Shown in pieces: positions 37,082-47,970 of a stretch of DNA of 64,000 bases (position 1 is its first letter; each line of letters opens with the position of its first letter). The stretch is from DASRIA01 sp963816975 (GTDB lineage: Bacteria; Actinomycetota; Thermoleophilia; Solirubrobacterales; JBBDJG01): NCBI GenBank assembly GCA_963816975.1, contig CAWFMD010000003.1, forward strand, positions 124,001 to 188,000, given 5' to 3'. A program made the translations under genes and the position numbers. Under the pieces are notes generated by a model. It was given only the letters and a program-made list of their open reading frames with translations, did no database searches and was not told the DNA's origin.

Positions 37082-37948
37082 ATGGCCTTTCGTCTACGCA
37101 AGCTCGGAGGTGTAGCCACCGGCTTTCCGGCGTCCGACGCCCAGACGGACTTCTCCCGCGCGCGCCGTGAGCAGGCCTTCGCCCGTCTCACCTCGCGGCT
37201 GCGCCGGGAGCCGTCGGACTTCGACGTGATCCTGCCCTTCGAGGAGGTGGTCGCGGCGCTCGGCTGGGTCGGGCAGCGCAGCCTCGGCCTCGCTTCGATC
37301 TCGCTCGGGTCGATCGTCGGGACCGTCGACCGCTCCAAGGAGTTCGACCGCGAGTTCCGGCCCACCTCAGGGCGGGTGCGGGGTCGCTGGCAGCGCATCG
37401 CGGAGGCGCAGCGGCGAGGCCGCGACATGCCGCCGATCTCCGTGTACCGGGTGGGTGACCTGCATTTTGTCCGCGACGGCCATCACCGCGTGTCGGTCGC
37501 GCGGACGCAGGGTCGCACGCACATCGACGCATACGTGACGGAGGTCGAGACGAAGGTTGCGATCGACTCGCGGTTACGTCCCGAGGACCTGCCCCTGAAA
37601 GGACATGAGCGCCTCTTTCGGGAGCGTGTTCCGCTGGACCCCGAGGCGCGCGAGCGTGTGCGGCTTGCGGACCCGTGGGACTACGGGCGCCTCGCGGAAG
37701 GGGTCGAGGCGTGGGGCATGCGCGCGATGCAGGCTTGCCGCGAGTTCATGACCCGCGAGGAAGTGGCGGAGGCCTGGTACCGCGACGATTACCTGCCGGT
37801 CGTCAACACCCTGCGCGAGGCCGGCCTGCTCGACGAGACCAACGAGACCGACGTGTACATGCGCGTCGTGTCCGACCGCTACCGGCTGATGCGCACCCAC
37901 GAGTGGGGCGAGGACATCCTCACCGAATTGCGCCCGAAGCTGCGCTGA
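37082..37948 (+). CDS. ParB/sulfiredoxin-fold protein
   Basis: 288 residues. The centre contains PPISVYRVGDLHFVRDGHHR followed by VSVARTQGRTHIDAYV, the ParB N-terminal nucleotide-binding motif type. No helix-turn-helix DNA-binding domain as in chromosomal ParB is evident. The C-terminal half (MTREEVAEAWYRDDYLPVVN) is family-specific. The function is unknown and a chromosome-partition role is not implied. It lies 37 nt downstream of the PAS gene. Confidence 0.72.
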   Translation: MAFRLRKLGGVATGFPASDAQTDFSRARREQAFARLTSRLRREPSDFDVILPFEEVVAALGWVGQRSLGLASISLGSIVGTVDRSKEFDREFRPTSGRVRGRWQRIAEAQRRGRDMPPISVYRVGDLHFVRDGHHRVSVARTQGRTHIDAYVTEVETKVAIDSRLRPEDLPLKGHERLFRERVPLDPEARERVRLADPWDYGRLAEGVEAWGMRAMQACREFMTREEVAEAWYRDDYLPVVNTLREAGLLDETNETDVYMRVVSDRYRLMRTHEWGEDILTELRPKLR

Positions 37949-37954
37949 GCGGCG

Positions 37955-39139
<1,185 letters not shown>

Positions 39140-39151
39140 GTGAATGCCCTC

Positions 39152-39985
39152 CTAACCTTTGACCGCGCCGGCGGTGAGGCCGGCCACGATGCGCCGCTGG
39201 AATATGAACACCATGATGATGATCGGGATCGTGACCACGACCGCCGCCGCCGAGATCACGCCCGTCGGATCTTCGAACTGCGACCCGCCGGTGAAGAACG
39301 CGAGCGTCGCCGGCACCGTGCGCGCACTGTCGGTCGACGTCAGCGTGTTGGCGAACAGGAAGTCGTTCCACGCGAAGATGAACGTCAGGATCGCGGCCGT
39401 GAACACCCCCGGCGCCGCGAGCGGCACGATCACCTTGCGGTAGGCCTGCCACGGCGTCGCCCCGTCGATCTGTGCCGCCTGCTCGAGCTCCCACGGGATC
39501 TCGCGGAAGAACGCCGAGAGCGTGTAGATCGCGAGCGGCAGCGTGAAGGTCATGTACGGGATGATCAGCCCCCACCAGGTGTCGAAGAAGCCGATCTGAC
39601 GCCACAGGTCGAACAGCGAGCCGACGATCGAGATCGGCGGGAACATCGCGACCGCCAGCGCGCCGGCCAGGATCACGCCCTTGCCGGGGAACTGGAGCCG
39701 CGCGATCGCGTACGCGGTCATCGATCCCAGGAAGATGGAGATCAGCGTGGCGATCGCGGCGATGCCGATCGAGTTGCGCAGGGCGTAGGTGAACGCGTCG
39801 GTCTCGAACAGCTTTTCGTAGTTCTCGAACGACCAGTCCTGCGGGAAGAAGTGCCCGTCGCCGATGGTCGCGGGCGCCTTCAGGGACAGCGAGAGGATCC
39901 AGATCACGGGCAACAGCGCGTAGAAGACGACCACAAGGATCGCGATCGTCCACAGGATGCGCTCCCGCGCGGTGTGCGAGGTCAT
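39152..39985 (-). CDS. Sugar ABC transporter permease, MalG type
   Basis: 277 residues with six predicted membrane segments. The inner-membrane EAA motif reads ELEQAAQIDGATPWQAYRKV, followed by IVPLAAPGVFTAAILTFIFA. ATG 39985 overlaps the upstream permease stop (ATGA). Confidence 0.92.
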   Translation of the reverse strand: MTSHTARERILWTIAILVVVFYALLPVIWILSLSLKAPATIGDGHFFPQDWSFENYEKLFETDAFTYALRNSIGIAAIATLISIFLGSMTAYAIARLQFPGKGVILAGALAVAMFPPISIVGSLFDLWRQIGFFDTWWGLIIPYMTFTLPLAIYTLSAFFREIPWELEQAAQIDGATPWQAYRKVIVPLAAPGVFTAAILTFIFAWNDFLFANTLTSTDSARTVPATLAFFTGGSQFEDPTGVISAAAVVVTIPIIIMVFIFQRRIVAGLTAGAVKG

Positions 39986-40926
39986 CGGTCGTCTCCCTGC
40001 TGGGCCGTGGAGGCTCCGAGTCCCTTGATGAACACCACCGCGATGATGATCACGCACACGAAGATCAGCACGGACACGGCCGAGCCGAGCCCCAGGTTCA
40101 CCCTGTTGATCAACTGGTTGTAGCCGAGGATCGACACCGTTTCGGTGTCGTTCGCACCGGCCGTCTGGATGAACACCGTGTCGAAGACGCGGAACGCATC
40201 GAGTGTGCGGAACAAGAGCGCCACCACGATCGCCGGCTTCATCAACGGCAGGGTGATGCGGACGAAGCGCTGCGCGGCACTCGCGCCGTCGACCTTGGCG
40301 GCTTCGTGCAGCTCGTCGGGAACCAGCGCAAGCCCGGCCAGCAACAGCAGCGCCATGAACGGAGTGGTCTTCCAGACCTCGGTGATGATGATCACGAAGA
40401 AGGAGCCGGCTCGCTCCGTGAGCGGGGCCCACGTCTCACTGATCGGACCGAGGCCGGCAACGAAGCCCGCGGTCGGGTCGAATGCGAAGCGCCATGCGAA
40501 GGCGGCCACCACGGTGACGATCCCGTAGGGGATCAGGATCGAGGCGCGCACGGGCCCGCGTCCCCAGATCGCACGGTGCATGATCAGCGCGATCGCCATT
40601 CCCAGCACCAGCTCGATCGCCACCGAGAAGCCGGTCACGATCGCCGTGTTGGTGAGGTCCAGCCACCAGGTGCTCGAGGTCAGGACCTCGCCGTAGTTGG
40701 AGAGCCCCACGAACTCCCGGTCGTCGGGGAACCGCAGGTCGTAGCGCTGCATCGACAGGAAGATCGCGTAGGCGATCGGGTAGCCGGTCACCACCATCAT
40801 CGCGAGCACCGCCGGAGCGCACAGGATGTAGGCGAGCTTTCGCTCCGAGCGCGCACGCTCGGTCAGGCGCTTGCGCCCTCCCCGGCGTCCCACGCGCGCC
40901 CCGGTCGCCGGAGCCTGTGCCGCCAT
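39982..40926 (-). CDS. Sugar ABC transporter permease, MalF type
   Basis: 314 residues with six membrane segments after a basic N-terminus. The EAA motif is ELHEAAKVDGASAAQRFVRI, followed by TLPLMKPAIVVALLFRTLDA. ATG 40926 overlaps the binding-protein stop (TGATG), so these genes are translationally coupled. Confidence 0.92.
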   Translation of the reverse strand: MAAQAPATGARVGRRGGRKRLTERARSERKLAYILCAPAVLAMMVVTGYPIAYAIFLSMQRYDLRFPDDREFVGLSNYGEVLTSSTWWLDLTNTAIVTGFSVAIELVLGMAIALIMHRAIWGRGPVRASILIPYGIVTVVAAFAWRFAFDPTAGFVAGLGPISETWAPLTERAGSFFVIIITEVWKTTPFMALLLLAGLALVPDELHEAAKVDGASAAQRFVRITLPLMKPAIVVALLFRTLDAFRVFDTVFIQTAGANDTETVSILGYNQLINRVNLGLGSAVSVLIFVCVIIIAVVFIKGLGASTAQQGDDR

Positions 40927-42176
40927 CAGAACAGCCCTCCGTTGGACACCGTCTCGATGTTGTCGTTCAGGTCGGCGATCGTCTTCTCGGGGTCGATGTC
41001 CTGCGGCGGGTGGAGAGTCTGCTGGATCGCCAGCGAGATGTCGCTGTACGCGGGCGTGACGGGGCGCGGCACGCCGTCGGCGATCGACTCGCCGAGCAGC
41101 TTGGCAAACGGAAATGCCTGCTTGATGCGCTTGTCCTCGTAGAGCGCCTCGTTCGAGGGCGCGAGCCCGCCCTTCTGCGCGGCGATCACCTGGTGGTCCG
41201 GCTGCGCGATGCACAGCGCCGCCTCCTGGGCGAGTTCCGGGTTCTTGGAGTACGACCCGATGCCGAGGTTGATGCCGCCGAGCGTGACGCGGCTCTGCTT
41301 GCCCGGGTCGACGCTCGGCCAGCGCGCCCACGCCATGTTCTCGAAGATCTTCTTGATCGCGGGGTTGGTCTCGGCGCCGGACTTCGCGCTCGCGTACACG
41401 AACGAGTAGTTCACCTGGAACGCCGAGCCGCCGGCCTCGAACCCGAGCCGTGCCTGGTCTTCGCGGTTGTTGGTCAAGGCCGGAGGCGCGGCGGAGGAGG
41501 TCGCCAGGCGCTTCATGATCTCGGCCGCCTGCACGGCGGGAGCTCCCAGGACCGGATCGCCCGCATCGTTCACGATCTCACCGCCCGCCGAGGCGACCAG
41601 CGAGTTGAACCACACCACCAGGCCCTCGTAGCGGGCGGCCTGGACCTCGATCTTCGTATTCAGCCGCTCGGCCTGGTCGATCATCTCGTCCCAGGTCTTG
41701 GGCGGCTGCTTCACGAGGTCCTTGCGGTACCACAGCAGCTGCGTGTTGCTCGTGAACGGGATCGCCCACAGGCGGCCCTGGTACCTGGCGGTCTCGAGCG
41801 GCCCGGACAGGACGCCGCGTTCGGCGCGCTCACGGGCCTGGCCCGTGATCTCCCTGATCCACCCCGCCTCGGCGAACTCGGCGGTCCAGATCACGTCCAT
41901 CCCGACGATGTCGATGTCGGAGTCCTCCGCAGCCAGGCGCCGCACGACCAGTTCGCGCTGCTGGTCGGCGTTCGTCGGCAGGTCGGCGATCTCGATCCTG
42001 TAGCGGCCGTTCGCCGCCTTGGTGCAGTCGTCGGCGGCGTCCTGGAACGCACCCGAAGGCTCCGCGAACACGTACCACTTCAGTGTCCGCGCACCGCCCG
42101 AGTCGTCGCCACCGCAGCCGCTGCCCAACAACATGCACACGGCAGCGAGCCCGATCGTGAACGCAAGCCTGCTCAT
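40926..42176 (-). CDS. Extracellular sugar-binding lipoprotein (MalE type)
   Basis: 416 residues. A lipoprotein signal (IGLAAVCMLLGSGCGGDD) is followed by a family 1 solute-binding fold: TLKWYVFAEPSGAFQDAADD, DIDIVGMDVIWTAEFAEAGW, WAIPFTSNTQLLWYRKDLV and PPKTWDEMIDQA. It delivers substrate to the two permeases. The sugar is probably an alpha-glucoside, judging by the GH13 enzyme upstream. Confidence 0.92.
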   Translation of the reverse strand: MSRLAFTIGLAAVCMLLGSGCGGDDSGGARTLKWYVFAEPSGAFQDAADDCTKAANGRYRIEIADLPTNADQQRELVVRRLAAEDSDIDIVGMDVIWTAEFAEAGWIREITGQARERAERGVLSGPLETARYQGRLWAIPFTSNTQLLWYRKDLVKQPPKTWDEMIDQAERLNTKIEVQAARYEGLVVWFNSLVASAGGEIVNDAGDPVLGAPAVQAAEIMKRLATSSAAPPALTNNREDQARLGFEAGGSAFQVNYSFVYASAKSGAETNPAIKKIFENMAWARWPSVDPGKQSRVTLGGINLGIGSYSKNPELAQEAALCIAQPDHQVIAAQKGGLAPSNEALYEDKRIKQAFPFAKLLGESIADGVPRPVTPAYSDISLAIQQTLHPPQDIDPEKTIADLNDNIETVSNGGLF

Positions 42177-42239
42177 ACTCTCCTCAGCGGCTCCTACCCC
42201 GCGGCCCCGTTTCTACGCACGGCGAGTCTAAAGCGGCGC

Positions 42240-43682
42240 TCACCCGCGGGCGAGCACGACGCCGTCGCCGGGCGCCAGCTTGCGGCCCTCGGCCGCGGCG
42301 GCCGACGTGGCCACCACGACATCTCCGACCGGGACGACTGCCGGCTCGCTGCCGGCGTTGATCGCCACCAGCACGTCGCCGCGCGCAAACAGGATCACGC
42401 CCGCCTGGCCGTCGAGCATCCGGAATCCCGGGCCGAGCTCGCGGCGCACGGCGATCAGCGTGCGCCAGAAGTTCAGGAGCGATCCCGGGTCCTCACGCTG
42501 ATCCGCAACGTTGCGCTGCCCCGCGTCGACGACGGGCAGCCACGGCTCCGCGGTGCTGAAGCCGCCCCGCCGCGTGCCGTCCCACTGCATCGGGTGCCGG
42601 AACACGTCACGGCCGACGCGGTCATAGGGCCGCGCGGTGCCCGGCCCCATGCCCTGTCCGATCTCGTCGCCCTGATAGAGCGTCGCCGTGCCCGGCAGGG
42701 TCATCAGCAGGAGCGCCGCCGCGCGCTCGTTCGCGCGCCCGAATCGCGTCGGGAAGCGACCGAAGTCGTGGTTCGACAGCGCCCAGGCCGCGCCCGGCCC
42801 GCTGCGGCCCTCCACGGCGGCCCCCGCGGCGACGGCGGCGCGCAGTTGGTCAGGCTCCCACGGCGACTGGATCAGCTCGAACACGAAAGCGCGATCCAGG
42901 TGCTCCAGGTAGCGCGCGTGCTTGCGGGTGGGCAGATAGACCTCACCGATCAGCAGCGCGTCGCCGGCCGCCTCCCGGATCGCCGCCAGCGCCTCGCCGA
43001 TCCACTCGGCGTTGCGCGAGTAGCGCAGGTCGCGCCCCACCTCGTGGTCGAGCAGCGGCAAGCCGAACGGCTCGTCGGAGGGCGGGTCGTCGCGCAGCTC
43101 CGGGTCCTTGGCGAGCCGGTCGATCGCGTCGAGCCGGAAGCCATCGACCCCGCGCGCCACCCAGAAGCGCACGACCTCCTGCATCGCCGACACGACCTCC
43201 GGGTTGCGCCAATCGAGGTCCGGCTGCTCGGGGTAGAACGAGTGCAGGTACCAGTGCTCGTCGTCATAGCGACTCCACGCGGCCCCGCCGAAGGCCGAGG
43301 TCCAGTTGTTGGGAGCCCGATCTCCCTTGGACCAGATGTACCACTCGGGATGGTCCCGGAACCAAGGATGCTGGATGGACGTGTGGCATGCGACCAGATC
43401 GAGCAGCACCTTCAGGCCGCGCTCGTGGGCCGCCGCCACGAGGCGGTCGAAGTCCGGCAGCGAGCCGAACATCGGGTCGACGTCCGTATAGTCGGACACG
43501 TCGTAGCCGAAGTCGGCCAGCGGGGACGGGTAGAAGGGCGAGATCCAGAGGGCCTCGACGCCGAGCCACACGAGGTGGTCGAGCCGCGCCGTGATGCCCG
43601 CGAGGTCACCGACCCCGTCGCCGTTCGAATCCTGGAACGAGCGGGGGTAGATCTGGTAGACGACTCCGTTGCGCCACGACAT
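42240..43682 (-). CDS. GH13 alpha-glucosidase / oligo-1,6-glucosidase-like
   Basis: 480 residues, no signal peptide, so cytoplasmic. It starts WRNGVVYQIYPRSFQDSNGD. The GH13 regions are in order: DLVACHTSIQHPWF (His present, Cys in place of the usual Asn), GVDGFRLDAIDRLA (nucleophile Asp), LLIGEVYLP (acid/base Glu) and ALSNHDFGRFPTRFG (third Asp). It would cleave imported alpha-glucosides. The stop lies 63 nt before the binding-protein start, consistent with one operon. Confidence 0.92.
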   Translation of the reverse strand: MSWRNGVVYQIYPRSFQDSNGDGVGDLAGITARLDHLVWLGVEALWISPFYPSPLADFGYDVSDYTDVDPMFGSLPDFDRLVAAAHERGLKVLLDLVACHTSIQHPWFRDHPEWYIWSKGDRAPNNWTSAFGGAAWSRYDDEHWYLHSFYPEQPDLDWRNPEVVSAMQEVVRFWVARGVDGFRLDAIDRLAKDPELRDDPPSDEPFGLPLLDHEVGRDLRYSRNAEWIGEALAAIREAAGDALLIGEVYLPTRKHARYLEHLDRAFVFELIQSPWEPDQLRAAVAAGAAVEGRSGPGAAWALSNHDFGRFPTRFGRANERAAALLLMTLPGTATLYQGDEIGQGMGPGTARPYDRVGRDVFRHPMQWDGTRRGGFSTAEPWLPVVDAGQRNVADQREDPGSLLNFWRTLIAVRRELGPGFRMLDGQAGVILFARGDVLVAINAGSEPAVVPVGDVVVATSAAAAEGRKLAPGDGVVLARG

Positions 43683-43704
43683 CGGCCGCGCAGACTAGAT
43701 CAAG

Positions 43705-44775
43705 ATGATCGATTCCACGACCACCGATGCGGTCGACCCGCTCACCGATCCCCGCTGGGACGCGTACGTGCGCGCGCATCCCCGCGCGTCGGTGTACCAC
43801 CTGGGGGCCTGGGCCACGATCCTGGAGCGCTCGTACGGCTTCCGCCCCCGCTACCTGAGCGCCACGCGCAGCGAGGGCCTCGTGGGCGTGCTGCCCCTGT
43901 TCCGCAAGCAGGGGCTCCTGTCGGACGCGCGCACCCGCTCGATCCCGGTGTTCTCGTACGGCGGGCCGCTGGCCGACGACGACGCAATCGCGATGCGGCT
44001 GGTCGAGGCCGCCCGCGACATCGGCGACGTGGCGAGCCTCACGATCAACACCGACGACCGGCGCCTGGAGCCGCCCGCAGGCTTCGAGCTCGACGAGCTG
44101 CTGCCGCGCTGGATGGTGGAGGTCCCGCGAGACCTCGATGCGCTGCGGGAGGGCTGGCGCAAGACGTCGAACAACCTGTTCCGCAGCCTCAAGAAAGCCG
44201 ACGCGCAGGGCCTCGAGTTTCGCGCAGGACACTCGCCGCGCGACCTGCGCAGCTTCCATCGCATGTACGTGGGAACCATGAAGAAGCACCGGTCTCTGCC
44301 GCGCAGCACCCGCCAGCTGCGCCTCTCCCAGGAGCTGCTGGGCGACGCCTTCAAGCTGTTCCTCGTAAGCCACGCGGGGCGTGACATCGCCGGCGGCGTC
44401 TACCACGTGTTCGGCGACACCGTGGAGTTGGTCTACAACGGCAGCGAGGAGCGCGCGCTCTCGATGCGTCCCAACCACGTCCTGTATTGGCAGGTGATGC
44501 GGTGGGCGGCGGCGCACGGCCTGCGTCAGGTGAACCTGGGCGGCGCCGACCGCGACACGCCGCTGGCGCGGTTCAAGGAACAGTGGGGCGCCGTGCCCCA
44601 CACGCGCTTCCGCCTCACCTATCGCGCGGGCGGAAAGCAGACCAGGACCGAAACGCTGGGGTCGCTGGGGTACGGAGCGGAAGACTCAGACAGCCGGCTG
44701 ACCGACATCGCGTGGAGGCTGGTGCCCCCACGGGTCCTGCGCCTGGGCGCGCACGTCGCGTACCGCTACCTGTAA
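43705..44775 (+). CDS. FemAB-like GNAT-fold acyl/peptidyl transferase
   Basis: 356 residues with two GNAT-like halves. The markers are SVYHLGAWATILERSYGFRP, GLVGVLPLFRKQGLLS, TSNNLFRSLKKADAQGL and ELVYNGSEERALSMRPNHVL, then FKEQWGAV. This pattern matches FemAB-type proteins found near exopolysaccharide genes and in peptidoglycan cross-bridge synthesis. No such genes are adjacent, so the substrate is open. It is divergent from the GH13 gene with 22 nt between starts. Confidence 0.82.
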   Translation: MIDSTTTDAVDPLTDPRWDAYVRAHPRASVYHLGAWATILERSYGFRPRYLSATRSEGLVGVLPLFRKQGLLSDARTRSIPVFSYGGPLADDDAIAMRLVEAARDIGDVASLTINTDDRRLEPPAGFELDELLPRWMVEVPRDLDALREGWRKTSNNLFRSLKKADAQGLEFRAGHSPRDLRSFHRMYVGTMKKHRSLPRSTRQLRLSQELLGDAFKLFLVSHAGRDIAGGVYHVFGDTVELVYNGSEERALSMRPNHVLYWQVMRWAAAHGLRQVNLGGADRDTPLARFKEQWGAVPHTRFRLTYRAGGKQTRTETLGSLGYGAEDSDSRLTDIAWRLVPPRVLRLGAHVAYRYL

Positions 44776-44779
44776 CCGC

Positions 44780-45730
44780 CTATGGCAGCGGCGGCAGGCA
44801 CACGACACCGAGGCAGTCGGCAAGGGGGTTGCCGGTCGCCGTGTTGCCGCCCCCGTCGATCGTGTCGTCGGGCGCTTCGATGCCGATCTCCCCGTTGTTG
44901 TTGGCGGTGTTCTTCACGAGCGTGGCCCCGTCCTGGTTCATCACGATGCCCTCATAGCAGTTGTTGTCGGCCCTGTTCCCGCGCACGAGCGCGGCCGGGT
45001 CGTCGACCAGCATGCCGAGGCAGTTCCCGGACGTGATGTTGCGCTGGAGGAGAATGCCGGTGCCGGATGGGGTGATGCCGATGTCACAGTTCGTCACGTT
45101 GTTGAGCGCGACCAGCCCATCCGTATAGCTGCTCAGGATCACACCGTCGAAGATGCAGCCGTCGACCACGTTGACGAGCACCCGCGGGCGGTCGCCGTGC
45201 ACGACGATCCCGTCGTCCGGGCTGGTCCCGGGGCTGCCCGTGACGTGGTTCCCCCAGATGTGCGAGTCGTCGCCGAGCGCCTCGATCGCGGAAAAGCCCA
45301 TCCCGACGCTCATGTCCACCGCGCTGCGATAGATGTAGTTGCCGTTGCCGCGCGTCGCGAGCCCGACGCCGGTCGCATCGACCCCGACCTTCAGGATCTG
45401 GCTGTCGGAGACGTCGAGGTCGACGCCGTCCTCGAAACCGGTGATCGTGCCGCGCCTGATGGTCACACCCGATCGGGCGGTCCCGTCGTCGGCGATCCCG
45501 TCGGTTCCGGCCGCGCCGGCACCCCGGATCGTGTAACCCTTGAGCCATAGGGTGAAGTCGTCCCCGCCGATCACGAGGCCGACCGGATCCTGGGCCGTGC
45601 AGACCACGTCGCTGTCCAGCACGGTGTCCTGCGTGAGCACGGCACCGCACTGCACATGAGTCGCCGAAGCCGTCGCCGGCAACAGCCACAAGCAACCCAG
45701 CGCCACGATGGCCAAGCTACGAACTCGCAT
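44780..45730 (-). CDS. Secreted right-handed beta-helix (NosD-like) protein, paralogue 1
   Basis: 316 residues with a signal peptide (LAIVALGCLWLLPATASA), then ATHVQCGAVLTQDTVLDSDV. Parallel beta-helix repeats follow, rich in Asn and Gly (NGNYIYRSAVDMSVGMGFSA, ALNNVTNCDIGITPSGTGIL). It ends NPLADCLGVVC. The N-terminal and C-terminal caps are shared with the gene at 53434, so these are paralogues. The function is unknown; carbohydrate binding is typical of the fold. Confidence 0.8.
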   Translation of the reverse strand: MRVRSLAIVALGCLWLLPATASATHVQCGAVLTQDTVLDSDVVCTAQDPVGLVIGGDDFTLWLKGYTIRGAGAAGTDGIADDGTARSGVTIRRGTITGFEDGVDLDVSDSQILKVGVDATGVGLATRGNGNYIYRSAVDMSVGMGFSAIEALGDDSHIWGNHVTGSPGTSPDDGIVVHGDRPRVLVNVVDGCIFDGVILSSYTDGLVALNNVTNCDIGITPSGTGILLQRNITSGNCLGMLVDDPAALVRGNRADNNCYEGIVMNQDGATLVKNTANNNGEIGIEAPDDTIDGGGNTATGNPLADCLGVVCLPPLP

Positions 45731-45856
45731 CAAATCCCTCCCTAGACATCCTGCCTCCCTGGTCCACACGCCCCGCCGAGTCTACAACGCTCACGTCACC
45801 GGGCGCAATGTTGCAGTTCTCCTGCACTTTTCGGAAGAAGGCGCCCGCCGACGAGG

Positions 45857-46663
45857 TCAGAGCCTTTCGTGCACGCTCGCCCACCGTTGCGGGTCGATCT
45901 CAGGTGCGATCTGGACCAACCGCGCGACGTCGGGGGCGTACCCGCGTGCGAGCCGTTCCCGCTCGGCGGTAGCGAGATCGCGCGCGCGCGGCTCCCCGGG
46001 AGCGATGCGCTCACCGGCCGGCCGGAAGGACTGCTCGAGGCCCAGGAACGCGTAAGTGCGCTCGAGCTCGCGCGCGTACTCGGCGCGACACCGCTCGTAC
46101 TGGAGGATCAGGATGCGCTCGCGCCCGAACACCTCCACTGCGCGCTCGATCTGGGAGGCGTAGAAACCGCGTGCCACCTGCTGCTCGGCCATCGCGGGGG
46201 CGATCCCGGGTTCGCCCCGCTGACGCGCGAGCCGGTCCTCGCGCGCGTATCCGGATGCGTAGCGATCCACCGGGTCGCGCAGCAGCACGAGGATCCGCGC
46301 GTGCGGAGCGGCCTGCGCGATCTGCGCCAGCGGCCATCCGTCGTACATGTAGCGCGGGGTCCATTCGCCCGCCACCGCGCCCGCGGCCGGACGCGCGAAG
46401 TAACGCGCGTAGCGTTCGATGTCCCGCGCTGGAAGCGGCTCGACCCCGGCCAGCGAGTCGAAGAAGTGCACCTCCTTGTGATGCAGTCCCGGCTCGAAGG
46501 CCACCCCGGGATGCGCAGCCAGCTGCGCATGCCACCAGGTGGTGCCGCAGCGCTGCGCGCCCACACCGACGAAGTCCGGCGGGCCGGTGAGCCAGCCGGC
46601 TGGACGTGGAGCCGGGTCCGGGGGCAGCAGGGGCTCGTCGGGGCGATGCTCCGCGTGGGCCAT
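45857..46663 (-). CDS. PAPS-dependent sulfotransferase
   Basis: 268 residues. The 5'-phosphosulfate loop GVGAQRCGTTWWHAQLA is near residue 33 and the 3'-phosphate motif ILVLLRDPVDRYASGY near residue 125. The enzyme moves sulfate from PAPS to a hydroxyl or amine, often of a carbohydrate. The acceptor is unknown. The start is ATG 46663, 30 nt after the stop of a small upstream ORF. Confidence 0.87.
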   Translation of the reverse strand: MAHAEHRPDEPLLPPDPAPRPAGWLTGPPDFVGVGAQRCGTTWWHAQLAAHPGVAFEPGLHHKEVHFFDSLAGVEPLPARDIERYARYFARPAAGAVAGEWTPRYMYDGWPLAQIAQAAPHARILVLLRDPVDRYASGYAREDRLARQRGEPGIAPAMAEQQVARGFYASQIERAVEVFGRERILILQYERCRAEYARELERTYAFLGLEQSFRPAGERIAPGEPRARDLATAERERLARGYAPDVARLVQIAPEIDPQRWASVHERL

Positions 46664-46693
46664 ATCGAAGAGCGCCCGCCCGGGCCCGACGCG

Positions 46694-46897
46694 CTAGCGG
46701 CTGTCGCGCTCCGCGCCCTCGGCCACCGGCTTCAGGCGTCGTGGCCCGGTCGGCAGCAGGTCCGCGAGCAGCTCCGCATCGTGATCGGTGGCTCCCAGGC
46801 CGGCCGACGCACGCTCGGCAGCCGCGGCGCCCTTGCTGCGAACCCGGCCTTCATCGCGGGCGATCCAGTCCTTGTTGCCTTCGAGCTTCTTCTCCAT
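46694..46897 (-). CDS. Small hypothetical protein, 67 aa
   Basis: Not recognised. It begins MEKKLEGNKDWIARDEGRVR, is charged and soluble, and has a run of purines (GGGGGG) about 4 nt before ATG 46897. It is same-strand with the sulfotransferase and 30 nt upstream of it. Support is only the ribosome site and position. Confidence 0.45.
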   Translation of the reverse strand: MEKKLEGNKDWIARDEGRVRSKGAAAAERASAGLGATDHDAELLADLLPTGPRRLKPVAEGAERDSR

Positions 46898-47040
46898 GCG
46901 TCCCCCCAAAAAAGGACCGCCGTTGTGCCTGGGATGGCGAGCGCGGCCTTAAGCCAGCTTACTTCACGATCCGCTTGCGGCCCGTACTTCTCGGCATCGT
47001 CGCGCACCAGCCCGTCCCGGTTTCATGGTTTGCTTCGCCG

Positions 47041-47970
47041 GTGCGAATTGCGACCTGGAACGTCAACTCGGTCAAGCAGCGCGTGCCGCGGCTGCTGCCC
47101 TGGTTGGACGAGCGGCGACCGGACGTCGTTTGTCTGCAGGAGACCAAACTCGCAGACGACGCGTTCGCCGAGCTGCTCGGCAACGAGCTGGCCGAGCGCG
47201 GCTACGCAGTAGCAGCACACGGCGAGGCGACCTGGAACGGGGTCGCGATCCTCTCGCGCGTGGGGCTGGACGAGGTGGTGGCGGGGGTCGCCGGCGCACC
47301 GGGCTTTCCGCATCCGGAGGCGCGCGCGGTCTCTGCAACGTGTGAAGGGATCCGTGTGGTTTCGGTGTACGTACCGAACGGGCGCGAGCCGGGCTCGGAG
47401 CACTATCAGTACAAGCTCGCGTGGCTGGATTCGCTGCGGGAGCTGGTTGCCGCCGGCCCGGACCGGACGGTCGTGTGTGGTGACATGAACATCGCACCGA
47501 CGGACGAGGATGTGTTCGACCCGGACGCGTACATCGGCCAGACACACGTGACAGCGCCCGAGCGGGCGGCGCTGGCGGAGCTACAGGCGCTGGGCTTGCG
47601 CGACGTCGTGCGCGATCGCTGGCCGGACGAGCGGGTTTTCACCTACTGGGACTACCGCGCGGGAATGTTCCATCAGGACCTCGGGATGCGGATCGATCTG
47701 GTGCTGGCGGGCGCACGGGTCGCCGCGCGCGTGCGGGCAGCATGGGTGGACCGTCAAGCCCGCAAAGGCAAAGGGCCGAGCGATCACGCGCCGGTGATCG
47801 TCGACCTGGACCAGGCGCCGGACGGCGACATCGGGCCGGTCGTGCCGCCGCCCTCCGCGCCGGTCACCAGGCGCGGCTCGAAAACGCTGCCGCAGCGCCG
47901 AGATGCAGAAAGCCCGCCTACAGAGCGGGCTTTCCGGGAGGCTTCCGGTAGTCGGGGCGACTGGATTTGA
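47041..47970 (+). CDS. xthA: Exodeoxyribonuclease III, C-terminus altered by an insertion
   Basis: The ExoIII/AP endonuclease core starts at GTG 47041: VRIATWNVNSVKQRVPRLLP, VVCLQETK, SVYVPNGREPGS, VVCGDMNIAPTDEDVFDP and, near residue 250, GPSDHAPVIVDLD. ExoIII proteins normally end shortly after that motif. Here the frame runs about 50 residues further, through a terminator hairpin and into the tRNA-Pro-derived repeat, stopping at 47970. The extra tail is unlikely to be functional, and the ancestral stop has probably been lost or frameshifted. The catalytic residues appear intact. Confidence 0.88.
   Translation: MRIATWNVNSVKQRVPRLLPWLDERRPDVVCLQETKLADDAFAELLGNELAERGYAVAAHGEATWNGVAILSRVGLDEVVAGVAGAPGFPHPEARAVSATCEGIRVVSVYVPNGREPGSEHYQYKLAWLDSLRELVAAGPDRTVVCGDMNIAPTDEDVFDPDAYIGQTHVTAPERAALAELQALGLRDVVRDRWPDERVFTYWDYRAGMFHQDLGMRIDLVLAGARVAARVRAAWVDRQARKGKGPSDHAPVIVDLDQAPDGDIGPVVPPPSAPVTRRGSKTLPQRRDAESPPTERAFREASGSRGDWI
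47909..47933. terminator. Bidirectional rho-independent-type terminator
   Basis: A perfect 9-bp stem AAAGCCCGC/GCGGGCTTT with a 7-nt loop. It lies inside the extended xthA frame and just before the truncated tRNA-Pro copy. Before the element inserted, it would have separated xthA (+) from tRNA-Pro (-). Confidence 0.75.

Noticed and set aside
37082..37948. Chromosome-partition ParB
   Set aside because: Only the nucleotide-binding motif is present, with no ParA partner, no DNA-binding domain and no parS-like sites noticed.
40917..44384. Very long plus-strand open frame across the ABC transporter region
   Set aside because: It lies antisense to clearly homologous binding-protein and GH13 genes and matches nothing.
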